From positions 1,399,501 through 1,463,500 of the forward strand of contig JAUIRK010000896.1 in NCBI GenBank assembly GCA_030549495.1: DNA of 64,000 nt, given 5' to 3'. Each line of letters begins with the position of its first letter. The first letter of the stretch is position 1. This DNA is from Nectonema munidae (lineage: Eukaryota > Nematomorpha > Nectonematoida > Nectonematidae). The notes under the pieces were generated by a model. It was not told the DNA's origin, did not search any database, and saw nothing but the letters and a program-made list of their open reading frames with translations. This document shows positions 44,078 through 56,453 of this stretch, piece by piece. A program made the position numbers and the translations under genes.

Positions 44078-45428
44078 GTAGGCTATGCTTTACACGTCTT
44101 TAACTGCATCCTAAGTACACTCTGTTTCTTGAGATGTTTTTTAAAATAAAGTTTATGCTGTGTATAATCTTTTTTTCTTAAAGCCAATTCTTGTTTTTCA
44201 CTATTTAATTTGGTTCTTTGCGTTATATTAATATTTAATTTTATATTAATTTTAAACTTCTTGTAAGTCAAATTTTCGTACATTTTTTGGATAATTAAAA
44301 TAATTTTTTGAATATTTAAAACAAAGATTGTTTTTTTAATTTAATTTTGTGTATTCAATCTTCCTTAAGGCCGTAGGTTCCCCCTACCCTATGTTCTAAT
44401 GTTTATTAGATCCAATCTAGAAAATCATTTTGTATTTTATTTGGGATGTTATAGATGCATGAAGTTCATTACAAAATTGATTACTTAACAACGTAAAAAC
44501 TTTAATAGGATTTAAAAAATAATTTCAAAATCATGCAGATTTAAAAGGGTATACATACATCCTTTTTAATTTTTCGACAAAAAAGTTGAGACATGTTTCT
44601 TTAAATATTTCTCAGCTATATTTTCCAAGTAGTGTTGCTGCGACAAAGAGATTTAGTGAATTCCAACATTTATAGCAAACTAAATTCAAATTTAGTGTAT
44701 AATATTTTCTAACTAACCTGATATTTCTACAATATTTCTGTTGGATTCCTTACAAGAATTATACATATTTAATTCATTAGAATAGATCCTAGGAAAAGCA
44801 TACGATATTAAATGCTTTGATATAAGACTACTCTAAAATAAAGGAATCGTTTGCGTCATTTAAAAAAAGATTAGATCTAATCGGTTAATAAAAATACGTA
44901 AATATTATTCTTTATTGTCTATGCATTTTACTTTATCAAGTTTCCCTTAGTGCAAGTTGCATTATAACGGATTTCGTTTGTTTCAAGACAAAAAATTTTT
45001 TAAAGGAAAATGTTTTGCCAATAAACATTTCCTTTGAAAAATCCTTACCTAAGTTGAAGTCGACGATAAGTCGAGTCTGGTGACTTATTGAAATAACATC
45101 CATGTATAGAAATAAAAAATCGTTCCTCCTTAGTTCTTGAATATGTTAATTGTAACTCGTAGATTAAGCTTAAATTAATTCTTGTCTGTATCACAAATAC
45201 TTTCAATATTTAAAAGGTTCTCAAAAATGGTTTCTATTTTTTTTATACCATGAGATTCTTCAAATGAAATAGAATTTTTTACTTTCAAAAAAGTTTTTTT
45301 CTCAGGCATCCTAGAATAATTTTTTGGTGGCTAAAGTTGCCATTTATTAAAATTTCATTATCACACCCCATTTTAAAAGATAGTCACTGCAATGCTAGCA
45401 AATATTTCTATTGTTGTGTGTCTTTTAG

Positions 45429-45741
45429 AATATCCGAACCACTCAAGTGTTTATGGATCTATAATTGGAGGAATATTTGATGGCAAATTTGTTATTTACT
45501 CTCGGAAGAATAACAAAAAAGTTTCCTTTTTGTCTAATCAAAATCATCCAAGCAATGGCGAAGAAAGGGAAGACGTTTTTTATATTGAACGAGTATATCA
45601 TTTTCCACGCCCTGCTACGAATTCGTCGAAACACCGGGATGAAAGCAGCAACAAAACTCAAAGTCATCAACGAAAAAAGGAAGAACACAGTTATCAGTTC
45701 TATCATTCAATTATATACCACGAATCTCATATAAATTATAA
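45429..45741 (+). CDS. Adam10: ADAM10 exon 3 in window (prodomain)
   Basis: Acceptor CTTTTAG, donor TATAA|GTAAGT. Contains SVYGSIIGGIFDGKFVIYS, DVFYIERVYHF and FYHSIIYHESHINY, all in the places expected of an ADAM10 prodomain (the G-S-V-I-x-G-x-F, F-Y-x-E and I-Y-H-E-x-x-I-N-Y blocks). A lysine- and serine-rich insert of about 30 residues lies between the second and third blocks. Confidence 0.9.
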
Positions 45742-47529
45742 GTAAGTTTTTTGCGTCAAATGCTTCTTAGTTAGTATACATTTGCCCAAAATGCAGCGTT
45801 CTCAGCAGTGTTAAGATCAATGTTGCAGAATCGAGTATATTGTATATATATCTTTCATTTATAGTTGTTCATTCTTCAAAACATTTTTATTATGACAAAG
45901 AACACTCTATCTATGCGTCCAACTTATTCAGCGCATTCTTTCCGTGCTTTTATTTTTAGGTGAATATTTTGCCTTAAAAAACAAAGGAATAGAATAAATT
46001 TATTAAAAAGTTTTATCCATATTAAATTTTGTATTGCTCAGAAATTTGAATTTAGAAAATATTTATATCTATAATAAGGGATGAGCTTATTAAGACAGGC
46101 TATGTAAAATGTCTGAAATTAGTCCCCGAATTAAAACTCAGCAGCTTGTTGGCAGGAATATACCACATTTTCTCAAGTACATATTTAATAGCTTATTTTA
46201 ATTATTAGTTTGACATTTCAATTAATATTTGTGAAGTTTTTCATACATTTTATTTATTTTTCAATATTCACCAAACTTATCAGTCTTTAAACAAATGAAC
46301 AATGATCACAATAAAGTTTTTACACTTTACTAAGTTCAAAAATACAAGTCTACCTGTTGTAAAAAGTTTTTTGCTTCAGTAAGTTATAGAAAAACAACGA
46401 CCTATGCTCGTTTTTAAACCATATGCAGATCTAAATATTTTTTTCACTTAACTTTGTGTAGTTCCTTTTCAGGAATTTTAGATTGGCGATTTAGTAATTT
46501 TCTTGTCAAACACATCTTTCTGTGATCTGAACCATTCTTTTCATTGTCGCAAAGTCCATTATGCACATCTCTATAATTTTAAATAATGTTTTAAATGTTT
46601 TAAGAAAACGCAATTAAAGAAAATAATCAATAAAAATACAAAAATCATTAAGAAACTGATTTAAATTGCATCGATTCCGTGATTTCGTTTACCGATTACG
46701 CATTGACGAAAAATAAGTGCCACTACATATGTCAGTAATTCTGCAGATAAAAAGTTTACTTAGATATTGCCTGGTACACAAATATTTGCATATTTTTTTT
46801 ATACAATTGATAAAATGACATTTTTATAATGATCAATAAATATTATTGAGTACTTATAATAATAATAATAATGAATAACACATATTTCAAGGATATATGA
46901 GGTATATAAAATATTATTTTCTTGTGTAAGAATTACTTGTTGAAACCATTCTTATTCTTATTGAATAACAATAGAAATTACGTCTAAAAATTTTAATATT
47001 ATTTTTCAAGCTTTGCGATAAACGAGTTAAACACAATCACGGCTCTAGTTTTTGATTGAAATTAATGAACACATGTTTACTTTAGAGACGCGCAGTATTA
47101 AAATTTTGGAGAGGGCTGATTTTTTAATGATTTAAACTCAAAAATTTTGAATTAATATATTCATCAAAAAAAGAGGAGACATTATCGAAGATATCAGATT
47201 TCATAAATATGCATTTTCAGAAATGAAAAATATTTTGAGATTTTACATAATTGTTTGGTTCTTTTTGATGGAAAAATATTTTAATATACTTTTAAGCCTA
47301 ACACAATTATTTGCTATGAAAACCGGTTGGAAATTAAAAATATTGTTTAAAAAAAGTTTGCCTGTTCCTATATTTTATCATAGACCTAAAAAGCATCAAA
47401 ATTAAACCTTGCAAGGATAAATATTTCTATAAAAATCTTAAAAGAGCCATTCCAACAATGACTTTTGTAAGTGATGTGAAAAATGATATTTTAAATGTCT
47501 CTTAAATATATGTATTTTTCTTTATATAG

Positions 47530-47653
47530 TTTAAACCAAAGTATAGACGATTTATGTGGCTTGACTAAGCATGAAAGAGATTTGCAGAACTTGCACATTA
47601 GCACTGATCTCACAAATGATAATCCTCATAATTCAAAGTTTCAGCCAGAAAAG
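47530..47653 (+). CDS. Adam10: ADAM10 exon 4 in window (prodomain)
   Basis: Acceptor TTTATATAG, donor AGAAAAG|GTTTTT (a weaker donor, GTTTTT). Codes for LNQSIDDLCGLTKHERDLQN and a polar tail. The single cysteine is at the position of the conserved prodomain cysteine thought to mask the zinc. The exon ends in phase 0. Confidence 0.75.
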
Positions 47654-49218
47654 GTTTTTTCCTCTTTTTCTTAATTTCATCTGAGTATTTCTCTTGTTTG
47701 TTTGTATGTATGTTATTCTATGCCCAATCGGACACCATTGTATCATAAAATAAAAAAAAGTTTGGTTTAAGCTATGTAAAAACACATAGAAAAAGAAAAG
47801 CAACAAAAAATTGGGGCTTGACGTTTTAAAACAAGATCACATGAACTATCTCTCTGTTTTTGTCTAATTCCAAATTATGATAAAAGTATTGTTTTTTGAT
47901 TTTATGAATAAATTTACCTTTTTCATGGTTGGATGAGAGGAGATAAAAATATTTCTAGGTAATTGTACTTTTTAATTGGTAGCCAGTTTCAGCCTATAAA
48001 AGTTATATCTTCTAATGAAATATCAAAAGGATAACAATAATTAAAAAATGTTTCCAATCTTACATTGCTTTAGTAATTTAATAATAAGGTATGCAATTAG
48101 GACTTTTAAGGAAATATAATTTTCAAATGGTGAGACAATGAATCTTAAATGTTCTCATTATTTTATTAATTCGATATAACTTCAAAAACTACCAAACATA
48201 TCATTATATTTATATATATATTGCTTTTCATGCGTATACAATGAGTAGAAAACTGATGAATAAAAATATAATTTGCTTCATTTCTCATAATCACTGCGAT
48301 TTTAGTGCTCAACCACAAAGATTTGTGCATATCTACTCTTAACCCGACTGACTACCTTTTCAATTTGTCGATATCTTTTTTTAACAAAGTTCACCACTGA
48401 GAAAGAAGCTGCAAAGTTTATTTCTCACAATATTGTAGGCAAAAATAAAATAAAACTTTACATCAGATAAGCTCGCTAATACTCTAATGCCTTTGTAATG
48501 GAACTTCTTGTTAGGACAGCAGACTTGGTGTTGTTGTTTAGCAAGATCTCAAACTTTCTTGCATACACTCAACTTTCATTCTCTATTTTCTGCATGCCGC
48601 TTCTTCATTTTCCTTACAAACTAGACAGCATACGATTACAAGAAATCACTGTAAAAACTGTAGCCAAAACACATTCCCTTTCATTAACTGGGTGCATAGG
48701 ATAATAGTAATAATAATAATGCATAGTGGTGATGTTTCATAATATAATTATATATAATTGACAAAAGAAGCATTCACGGATCTAGAACATTCGAACAAGC
48801 AAAAAGAATGTGTGCAGGAATGGAGATAAGCTCGTGATGAAGCGATGTCCTTTCACGTTTATTTTCTTCTATCTGCGTGCAACAACTTTCACACAATGGT
48901 GCTATCAAAGCAAGCATCTGTATGTATAGGGCTTTTATTGATTTAAGAAGTTCATTACTGTAAATGAAGAGTAGTGTGTTTCATTGTGCTAGCTTGTAAT
49001 ATTAAGCACAAAATTACTCCTTTCTATTTTTAACTTTACCAATTCACCCAATCATTTTACTATTACGCTACCTTTGTTCCTGGTAATTTTGTTTTAAAAA
49101 GGCTTTCTGATATCATGTCACATAATTCATTTAACTAATAAATTATTTATTATTAATTCATAATCTATTTCCTTCGCTTTCTCCTTGACTTAAGTTAGAG
49201 TCGAAATATTCTTTTTAA

Positions 49219-49348
49219 CGCATTTAAGGCCAAGCAAAGCAGACGATATCTAAAAAAACGCAGACGATTTATATTCAAAGTCATTGAAAAAAGCAGACGA
49301 AGATGAAATTACTTATGTTCCAAAATAGGAACATTGGCCGTAAATGGG
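49219..49348. mobile_element. Piggybac-like TTAA MITE, copy B, in ADAM10 intron 4
   Basis: TTAA on both sides (49215-49218, 49349-49352), 130 bp. Same element as 41277-41406 but inverted, and nearly identical base for base to copy C at 53317-53448. The hairpin ATGTTCC/GGAACAT is intact. Confidence 0.8.
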
Positions 49349-49532
49349 TTAATAAAAACTTGTCCTGCTATCCTACTTGTTTATATTTAACTTTATTCAT
49401 TTACAGATTAAATACGATTTTCCCAACTCTAGCTCAATATCAAGATTCTAAATATAATTGCGAGAAAGCTACAAAAGTTATTTTAGTTTTGTTTTCTGCA
49501 TTTGAAACAAGAGATTTCAATGTGTATTTTAC

Positions 49533-50876
49533 CAGGGCTGGAGAGTCGGAGTGATTTTTTCGACCCTCTAATTTGAGTCGTTCCGACTCCAACTTGTATT
49601 CAGATTTTGTTTTCAAAAATCAAGAAAAACAAAATGTAATATAACTTTTAAAAATTAAAAAGGGCTATTTAAACAATATTAGCTCAACACATCAAGAATA
49701 TAAAAATAAAATAAAGTAAAACCAAAAACAAACAAATTGAAATAGTTAACTCGGGTCTGATTTAATAATTTTTAAAAAAGAGAAGAGTCTTTCGACACTC
49801 GTTTGTGTAGTAGGCAACGCTAATACCGTTTTTGAAACTTTCCTCAGAATTTCAGGATATGTATTCATAATATGCTCCATACGTTCCCCTTCTTCAAACT
49901 TGAACTTTTCAAGTTCATCTAAAGCTTTGAAAAAGTCTTCTTTGAACAGTTAATTTAATTTTTTGCTTTCAATTTCTGAAGTTTCCTAATACTTTTTTCA
50001 AACGTTTCATCACCACTGGAAGATGATGAATTAATTTTTTTTTCGTGAAGAACAAGGCTCTCTATCATCTAAATCTTGATCGCATTTTTTTTCATTTGCA
50101 GGGCTAATCTAAATAGACACTCTCTAGTTCTAGTACACTCGTTTTCTTGTAAAAGAATTCTGTTTTTTGGATCGACATATACTGACGCCATTAAAACATC
50201 ATTGGCAAAAAGGTCTTTTTCTCTTTTCTTCATCGATTTAGCTATGCCATCTGCTATCATTCCTGTTCTTTTCTAAAGATTGAAGGACAATTTTTCCCAC
50301 TCATATAAAAATTCTCCTCCTGTCAAATATTCAGACTGCAATTTTTTGGTCAAAACATACGGATGGTCTGAGGGGGAAGCTAACGGGTTACCAATATCCT
50401 CAATCACATTTTTAACTTGGACAAGGCGTTTCACCATCAGATATGTACTAGCCCAGCGCGTCGTTTGATCTAAAATCATTACTTTTCCAGTCCTTCTTCT
50501 AATTATGCTTTGAATTTTGGAGTTCTGGCGGCTATCACATTTTCACGCAATGTGCTCACTAGATTTGATGCAGTTGAGCATTTTAGGCCATCTCTTATTG
50601 CCAATTGCAGAGTGTGAACTGCACATCTCATATGGGTTATAGCACAATGTTTCAAAACTTGTTCACTTTTTTCAAAATCATCATCTGCATCATTTTCCCA
50701 ATTATTGATGTCATCGGCTTGATCATTTTCATTTAACTTCTCTATTAACTTCACCATATTATACGCAGTATACGTTTGATATAAAAAGTCAAAACGAAAA
50801 TATTATATCAGGAGTCGGAGTCAGAATTTTTCACGACTCCGACTCCAGGGATCCAAAATACCCCCGACTCCACAGC
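49533..50876 (-). mobile_element. hAT element (GTCGGAGTCGG family) with decayed transposase, in ADAM10 intron 4
   Basis: The left end is CAGGGCTGGAGAGTCGGAGT; the right end, inverted, is GCTGTGGAGTCGGGGGT, with extra internal GACTCCGACTCC subrepeats near 50837. The flanks ATTTTACC and TTTTATCA agree only partly, so the 8-bp duplication is not proven. About 1.34 kb, carrying a minus-strand transposase relic. It is antisense to the host gene. Confidence 0.75.
49760..50757 (-). pseudogene. hAT transposase relic
   Basis: Read right to left: MVKLIEKLNENDQ..HMRCAVHTLQLAIRDGL (50757-50503; RCxxHTLQLAxxD is a hAT core motif), then TTRWASTYLMVKRLVQVKN (50479-50273), LMASVYVDPKNRILL (50260-50069), an acidic broken stretch, and LPTTQTSVERLFSFLKIIKS (about 49830-49765), the C-terminal dimerisation motif. 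Frame breaks separate each piece and the BED finger is missing. Same family as the relic at 21782-22990. Confidence 0.85.
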
Positions 50877-51533
50877 TTTTATCATTAGATTCTACTTTTT
50901 ACGAAAGAAAATATTTGAAAATAAGCTGCATTTTAAATGATAATTTCTGAAAATTTGAGTGGAAGAAAGACTGTGTTATATTTTGAAAACGTATATCATA
51001 AATGAACATTTGACATTTATATAGCAATGCAAATTGTAGCATAGCTTCCAATATATATGGCATTCCTTTATCTAATAGATTAAGGATAAAGTTTGATTGA
51101 TTTTTTTTTCAAGGCTAAAATTTCTTAGTTTAATTTTTCTGAATAATGAATATGACTAAAATCTATCACTCAAAAAATTTAATTGAAATTTTTTTATATT
51201 TTATGTGAATATTGAGAATAAAATTAAGACAAAATGACTTGAAAAAATATTGGGTGATGATTAAGCTCAAACGACATTATTAAAATGAGAAGATTTATAA
51301 GTTATTTCAAAAAATTCATCAATATCAAAGAAAGGGGTGAAAGTTATATCGGTTTCAAAGAATATTTAAAAAATAGGGTTCGTAGGTGAGTTTAAAGAAT
51401 ATTTAAAATGGAGGACAGGAAAGAATCGATTTAACCTTTTATGGACAGAGATAGGTGGCACAAAGTATGCCCATACAATGCTCTTATACTTTTGCTTCTG
51501 TCTACTCTTAAACCTGATTGATATGCGTTTGTC

Positions 51534-51556
51534 AGGGGCGGATAAAGAATTTTATT
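51534..51556 (+). mobile_element. Isolated hAT-like end
   Basis: CAGGGGCGGATAAAGAATTT resembles the terminus of hAT elements beginning CAGGGGCGGATCC (compare the MITE at 56154). No partner end was found. Confidence 0.3.
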
Positions 51557-51738
51557 TATTCTAATCTTCGTTTAATATATTTTAATATTTTGTTAAATAA
51601 ATTTTTTTGGGTTATAAATTATAAAAAAAAGCTTTGTACTCTTGCCTCAAAATTAGAGGATTTGCGCCTTCGTAACTAATTTTACACAACAATTATATAA
51701 AACTGCCTAAAAAGCAAGAAATCATCTGCATCTTTTAA

Positions 51739-51857
51739 CCCTTTGAGGACGAGAATTTTGAAGAATAATCGTCTGCTTTTTTCAATGTGTTTTTGTATTT
51801 TGTAAGCAGGCGATTATTATTTCTTGGTACACCGATGTCACACTAATCCTCAAAGGG
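51739..51857. mobile_element. Second TTAA MITE family, 119 bp, in ADAM10 intron 4
   Basis: Flanked by TTAA (51735-51738, 51858-51861). The ends CCCTTTGAGGACGAG and (inverted) CCCTTTGAGGATTAG are near-perfect terminal repeats. The interior carries TCGTCTGCTTTTTTCAATG, also present in copies A-C of the other TTAA MITE, so the two families are related. A decayed relative lies at about 24590-24660. Confidence 0.75.
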
Positions 51858-52788
51858 TTAACACATGGTGGGATCAAGTGGATTAATGAGAACACCCTGC
51901 AGTTAGTACCTTTATCAACAAAAACGGCCATCATTTGATGAGATTGAGTTGGGATGGAAACTTCATACAGGGTCAATTACTGATTGTTTTAACTGTATAG
52001 CCTTGAGTAAAGGTTGCTTAATTTCTTGGTGATTGATATATAAAATAGATGTAGTCGCGGGGTGTGGATTTGTATATTTTGAAGGGGAAAGAGTCGGTGT
52101 CAGATTTAAATAGAATTTACAAGTCTCGGTTTTTTAAGTACCGTATATGACGTGTATAGGTCCTCTTTTGTGAGGACATAAATTTTGTCTTTAGAAATAA
52201 CCTTCGACTTATAGACCAAAACAAATTACGAAGTTTAAAATATTTTTAAACAGTGTATTTTTTGTAAATAAATATTTTTTAAAACCGGAAGTAAAATGTG
52301 GTTTAAAATATCTTTATAATTTTCAAGTATTTAGATTGAAGTGTGATTTTTTTTTAAGTTGTTTGTTGATACCTGGAATTGTGATCTAATATTTTGTCTC
52401 GTGCTGTTAACCCCTGCAAGTCATAGTTACTCCCTCAAAAATATGCTGACACTTTTGCCTTTTTCCTCCATTTATGAGAACATGGGCGTCTACTAGTTGT
52501 GGCAAACGTCATTTGACCCCATTTAAATAACATATTCTTTGCCACCTATCTATACTATAAGATATTTTAGTATAATTTTATTATCATTTGAATAATATTT
52601 TGATAATTTCCATTGTTGTCTTTATATAAACAAAGCGTAAACACTTAAAGCATATTAATTTTTCAATAATCGCGAATTGCGTTCCTTGCTTTTCTTTTTT
52701 ATACCCATCCTGCTATAGTTCCGGCGGATGCTAACTGCAGCGAGCTTAGTAAACAAGAAGATACATTAATTATTTATCTTTTCATTAG

Positions 52789-53030
52789 AATGACATCTTT
52801 GTACCTGATCCACCTTCCCTTTCCTTCACAAATTCCGTTTCACATTCCCTGCCTTCCTTTTCTTTGACTCATTATATCGCAAAAGATGGATACGATGACG
52901 TCAATAAGCGCGGGCTTTTTATTGCTAGAAGCAAGCGAGAAGTTCCTGTTCGCAACACCTGCACTCTATTCATAATGACCGATACTTTCTTTTGGAATTA
53001 CATTTCTGCCAAACACAACTCCAAAGATAA
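52789..53030 (+). CDS. Adam10: ADAM10 exon 5 in window (furin site and start of protease)
   Basis: Acceptor TTCATTAG, donor GATAA|GTAAGT. Eighty codons. Begins NDIFVPDPPSLSF, a proline/serine-rich linker. RSKR at 52927-52938 is a good proprotein-convertase site at the expected prodomain/protease border. NTCTLFIMTDTFFWNYI follows, the first strand and helix of the ADAM10 metalloprotease domain. Confidence 0.9.
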
Positions 53031-53316
53031 GTAAGTTAATATTTTATTCTTTAATTTATTTCCTCAATTTAAATTATATATGTATAATATTTATTTGAAA
53101 TTGATAAAGGGCGTGGGGCCATTTTTTTTTATTTCTTTAATTTTATTTATATTTTTAAATACAAAATTTTTGCTTTATTCACTTTTTTGGGAATTATATT
53201 AAATGCATAGAGAAATCACGAAAGTTGAGGAAATTCTTAAGTGAAACAGTTATTTCACGAATTCTATGAAATTTTCGGAAAGTATTGAAACTGTTCGTTA
53301 TAGAGATTTACTTTAA

Positions 53317-53448
53317 GACATTTAAGACCAAGCAAAGCATAGGATATCTAAAAAAAAACGCCTACGATTTATATTCAAAGTCATTGAAAAAAGCAGACGA
53401 AGATGAAATTACTTATGTTCCAAAATAGGAACATTGGTCGTAAATGGG
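53317..53448. mobile_element. Piggybac-like TTAA MITE, copy C, in ADAM10 intron 5
   Basis: TTAA on both sides (53313-53316, 53449-53452). Almost identical to copy B through the hairpin and the AAAGCAGACGAAGATGAAAT stretch; differences are few (for example GGTCG against GGCCG near the right end). Confidence 0.8.
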
Positions 53449-53978
53449 TTAAGTGGCCCAAGTGAACGCTCTCACCTATGATCCTCCCGTTATTTATCTA
53501 TTTTACCATAATTCATGCTTTAATGTATACAGTAAAACTTCTATTAGTTAGCAATCCTAGCCTATACCGCTGTTTTTGAGATTTAATTTTTTCAGTGTAT
53601 GTGTGGCTAATTTCAATATGTTTGCAGTATGTATAATGTATATATTCGCATGTATGTATTTGTGTATGTATGCATAGATGTTTTTTGTGTCAGACGTGTA
53701 TTAATACAAATAAATAGGAAAGTTTGTGTTAGGGATGTGAAAAAATGTTTATGTAAATGTATGTATGCGCTAACACTAAACCTAACCTCGACCCTACCAC
53801 TAAACACTAATGCTAATTCTACACTAATCGTAACCCCGACAATATGTACATTTAGAAATTGGTTGAGCACTTGTCAACTATTATGCAAATCGAGGAAACA
53901 TTTTAATAGTTAAAATCAGTGGTAGAGTGCATCTCTATATAATGAACACTTACTGTAGTAATCTTCCTTGACTTTATG

Positions 53979-54204
53979 TACCATTTTTAGTTCTATTTTG
54001 TCTTTTTGCAATTCTATTTTGTCCTTTTGCGATTCTATTTTGTCTAAGATACAATTGCAAAAGGACAAAATAAAATTGCAAAAGGACAAAATAAAATTGC
54101 AAAATGACAAAATAAAATTACAAAATGGAATTACAAAAAGACAAAATAGAATTATAAAGGACAACATAGAATTGGAAAAGGGCAAAATAGAACTAAGAAT
54201 GGTA
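53979..54204. mobile_element. Foldback element of 21-bp subrepeats, in ADAM10 intron 5
   Basis: The left part (53979-54046) carries about three units in one orientation (TTCTATTTTGTCCTTTTGC). From about 54050 seven or so units run in the opposite orientation (GCAAAAGGACAAAATAAAAT). The outer edges TACCATTTTTAGTTCTATTT and, inverted, TACCATTCTTAGTTCTATTT mirror each other, so the whole is a foldback with asymmetric arms. Frames on both strands exist only because the 21-bp unit has no stop in them; they repeat a QKDKI or FCNFILS phrase. Confidence 0.8.
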
Positions 54205-54309
54205 TTTATTGGAAAAAATTATAAGAAATTTCAAATTTTGAAAAGATTCCTTTCTGTACCTGTTGAAAAAATACGCCTTAAAATATTGATGATGTATTGA
54301 TTTTTTTAG

Positions 54310-54433
54310 AACACGCATTCGAGATGAGATATCAGCGTTAATAGCCAATCATATTCACGAACTCAATGACATCTATGGCTCTACAAACTTCAATGGCATA
54401 ACAGGAATTCAATTTGTTGTGCAAAGAATCAAA
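54310..54433 (+). CDS. Adam10: ADAM10 exon 6 in window (metalloprotease)
   Basis: Acceptor TTTTTTTAG, donor ATCAAA|GTATGC. Codes for TRIRDEISALIANHIHELND, IYGSTNFNGITGIQF and VVQRIK, matching the helix and strand (I-Y-x-x-x-x-F-x-G-I) that follow the protease start in ADAM10. Ends in phase 0. Confidence 0.9.
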
Positions 54434-54728
54434 GTATGCAGAACTCATTGATTTTAACTTTTTTTTCATTTTACATCTCATCATTCTAACTTATTACATT
54501 TAAAAGTTTTTGCTTCAAATGTTTATTTATAGCATTATTTTCAATTTTCAAGAGACCTTAAAAACTTTTTAATCAAATAACCTTAAAATTCTAGTGGAAT
54601 TTTCTATCTTCTTTTTTCAAAGTGTCAATAAAATAAGGTCAAAAGTTGGCTTAACAAATAAATACTGTAATAAATACATTTTTTGATCATCTAATTTGTA
54701 AAGAAAAAAATTAGATGAAAATCAGGTG

Positions 54729-54870
54729 CAGAGTCGGATGGCAGATAGCCAAAATAAATTTAACGCCAACTCTCACTTTTGACTTCAACTGAAGAATAGG
54801 CACTCCATATACTTACAAAAATTAAACTTTTTTCATTTTTTTATAAATAATATACTTGCAGATATGCCCA
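54729..54870. mobile_element. hAT-derived MITE (GTCGGAGTCGG family), decayed copy
   Basis: GCAGAGTCGGATGGCAGATA at the left and CTCTCACTTTTGACTTCAAC plus GGCACTCCATATACTTAC inside follow the order of the copies at 32807 and 35298. The right end is not resolved. Confidence 0.4.
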
Positions 54871-56153
54871 ATAATATTATGCTATGTAATATAAAGTGGG
54901 AAAATTTTAGACACTAAATATATTCTATATTTAGATTATTGCCAATTTTTTAGAAGTTACTTATAATATTTTATTTATAACTAACTAGTTTCATCAAGTA
55001 ACCAATATTTTGAAGGTAAAATGTGTATTTCAAAGAGAATAACCAACATTTTTTATATCATTATAACTTAATATAAATGTTTCTAAATTTTATCAAATAC
55101 TCATGATTCATAAATTGTGAATTAATTTTAGTTTTTTTTAAATTTAATCAAATACTTTTCTATATATATTCTGTCAACATATCCTTTAGTTTTGCAAGAT
55201 AGTTTAACTTACAATTTTGCCTCACTATTTTTATGATATTTTGTATAGTGTTTTCCCAAGAGTTTAGGCATATTTATTTGCCTGCATCTTTTAAACAAAG
55301 GGCTTTTTCTTTCCTCAAAATATTTCTCTCAGGCAATTAATTCCATAGAGACACTCACTAATGTTACAAGTGGGTGATATGAAGAAGGTTTATGAAGGTA
55401 TTCATTTTTCTGATTATATTAAAGAGTATTCTTTTCAAACTGGGTAAGAATTGGTTACATACCATACTATCAAGTTTATTGTTTTTTTAATCTAATTTTT
55501 AACCTTATAAATGATGTTTTCATTTAAAAAGTGAATAATTAATCTATTTCCTGAAATACTTTATTTTTTTGTATTACGATGATTATTTTTTACAATTACT
55601 GAACAATTTAATTTATGTTAGTATTATTTTGAATTCGTGAAAAAATTGCAGGAAATTGTGATAAGGTTTTGTATCTTAATTTACATTATATCAAGCTGAT
55701 TGCAATACATATATCTGAAAAAATGATACAAAGGTTTTTTCTACAAGTAATTTTATTCAAGAATTTTTCTTTCAAATTGTTTACATCTTCATTAAGTCCT
55801 TTATCTGTATATACGTAGAATTTGAGACTTTAAATCTCAAATTTTAATTTAAAGCAAACATTAGCTTTGAAAGATCATATAATATGAGATCTAGTGTCTC
55901 TAATAAATATTGAAATAATTCATTTATTGTTTTCTATTGAAAATTTCAAATCTAAGGAATTTATAAATTTGTGTCCATTTTTTTAAAAATTGTAACCCTT
56001 ATCTGTTACAGTTCAAATGTTCATAAAATGATACCGGTTTTTCCATGTCATGTTTCCAAATTATGAAAATATCGTCGTGTATCTAGTGTAAAATAATGGT
56101 TTATGTTCAAAGCCATTAATAATACACTCGTTTTATATTTTGTTCGTGTAAAT

Positions 56154-56453
56154 CAGTGGGGGATCCAGAAATCTTTTGTGGGGGGGGGGGGGGGGGGGGG
56201 TATACTAATATTATCAAAATATTTTACACATTTTATTAGGGAAGAAATTTGAAAACGTATGTAAAATAAATGATTAAAATTATATTACAAAGTCTTTTCT
56301 TCTTTCTTTTTGCTTTGAAAATCGATCAATGACTTCATCAATTTTGATTTCTATTTTAGGGTGGACTCCAACCTTATTTTTTCTTGAATAGATTGCTGGT
56401 GGGGGGGGGGGGGGGGGGGGGGCCCCCCTATCCCCCCTCTTGATCCATCCCTG
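56154..56453. mobile_element. hAT MITE with G20 tracts, 300 bp, exact 8-bp duplication
   Basis: The octamer GTGTAAAT flanks both ends exactly (56146-56153 and 56454-56461). The ends CAGTGGGGGATCCAG and (inverted) CAGGGATGGATCAAG match the hAT family with CAGGGGCGGATCC termini. G runs of about 20 occur on the plus strand near each end (56181-56200 and 56402-56422). Non-coding, in ADAM10 intron 6. Confidence 0.85.

Noticed and set aside
53916-54300. Two open frames of 89 and 110 residues on opposite strands with repeated QKDKI or FCNFILS phrases
   Set aside because: Both are products of a 21-bp tandem repeat with no stop codons inside a foldback element; there are no start context, domains or codon signal independent of the repeat.
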